Origin: CAZHGD01 sp964531735 | GTDB taxonomy: Bacteria; Armatimonadota; UBA10988 | Length of the DNA stretch: 15,022 bases | Direction of reading: 5' to 3' | Assembly (NCBI GenBank): GCA_964531735.1 | Contig: CAZHGD010000183.1 | Span: 1-15,022, forward strand | Shown: piece after piece, positions 14,917-15,022 of the stretch | Numbering within the stretch: position 1 is the stretch's first letter | How the letters are laid out: the number at the start of each line of letters is the position of its first letter | Position numbers and translations under genes: made by a program | Notes under the pieces: model-generated | Told to the model about the DNA's origin: nothing | The model's input: only the letters and a program-made list of their open reading frames with translations | Databases searched by the model: none

Positions 14917-15022
14917 GTGCTTCCGGATTGGTGGGCGCTGCTGGCGCACCACCTCGGCCCGGGGCTACCTCGCTGCGGCGCACATCTGCCGATCTGCGCC
15001 GACGACGAGCGGGAGGGCGAAG
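14917..15022 (+). CDS. Possible start of a further gene (partial, low confidence)
   Basis: A frame open from before 14917 to the right edge reads, from GTG 14917, VLPDWWALLAHHLGPGLPR and then CGAHLPICADDEREGE. It has G/C-rich third positions and a sensible mix of residues. No strong ribosome-binding site is visible; GAGG lies only a few bases upstream. The window ends before the frame can be judged. It could equally be non-coding sequence downstream of the glycosidase. Confidence 0.25.
   Translation, partial: MLPDWWALLAHHLGPGLPRCGAHLPICADDEREGE

Noticed and set aside
13376..14983. 535-aa open frame on the minus strand
   Set aside because: It is antisense to the glycosidase, with low-complexity Arg/Ala/Pro composition and no motifs.

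Overview
The window comes from a high-GC bacterial genome (most genes have strongly G/C-ending codons). Long antisense ORFs are therefore common and I treat them as shadows. The organism cannot be named from this window. The ribosomal protein S12 is 138 aa and carries a Bacillus-type insertion near residues 27-40. Together with hopanoid genes and a secreted six-hairpin glycosidase, this suggests an uncultured high-GC lineage such as Armatimonadota or Chloroflexota rather than a proteobacterium. That placement is inference.

Region 1 (1-3094, minus strand) is the str operon, read right to left as rpsL, rpsG, fusA and the first codons of tuf, which runs off the left edge. fusA most likely starts at a GTG at 2158, not at the in-frame ATG inside rpsG. 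A roughly 470-base divergent intergenic region (3095-3561) separates this operon from the next. It holds a near-consensus sigma-70 promoter reading right (TTGACA, 17 bases, TAGAAT), a weaker promoter reading left, and two hairpins in the predicted rpsL leader.

Region 2 (3562-7107, plus strand) is a tightly spaced set of four genes: hpnH (radical SAM adenosylhopane synthase), hpnA (hopanoid-associated sugar epimerase), a Gfo/Idh/MocA oxidoreductase and a small three-helix membrane protein with an acidic then basic tail. hpnH and hpnA point to extended hopanoid synthesis. The other two may be accessory to it.

Region 3 (7133-11359, plus strand) is the accessory part: a two-gene McrBC-like cassette starting 25 bases after the membrane gene. 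The first gene is an 807-aa McrB-type AAA+ protein with an N-terminal region I do not recognise, a Pro/Ala-rich linker and a long coiled coil ahead of the motor. The second is a 598-aa DUF2357/PD-(D/E)XK nuclease, the McrC-type partner. Both use visibly more A/T-ending and rare codons than their neighbours, which suggests horizontal acquisition. Such pairs are known or predicted type IV restriction or antiviral systems. This is the most likely unusual biology in the window.

Region 4 (11429-14863) has a hairpin, then an NAD-dependent epimerase/dehydratase-like gene on the minus strand, a divergent spacer with a nested inverted-repeat element resembling a MITE (12511-12652), and a plus-strand gene for a probable exported six-hairpin glycosidase. 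The last 160 bases may hold the start of another gene, at low confidence.
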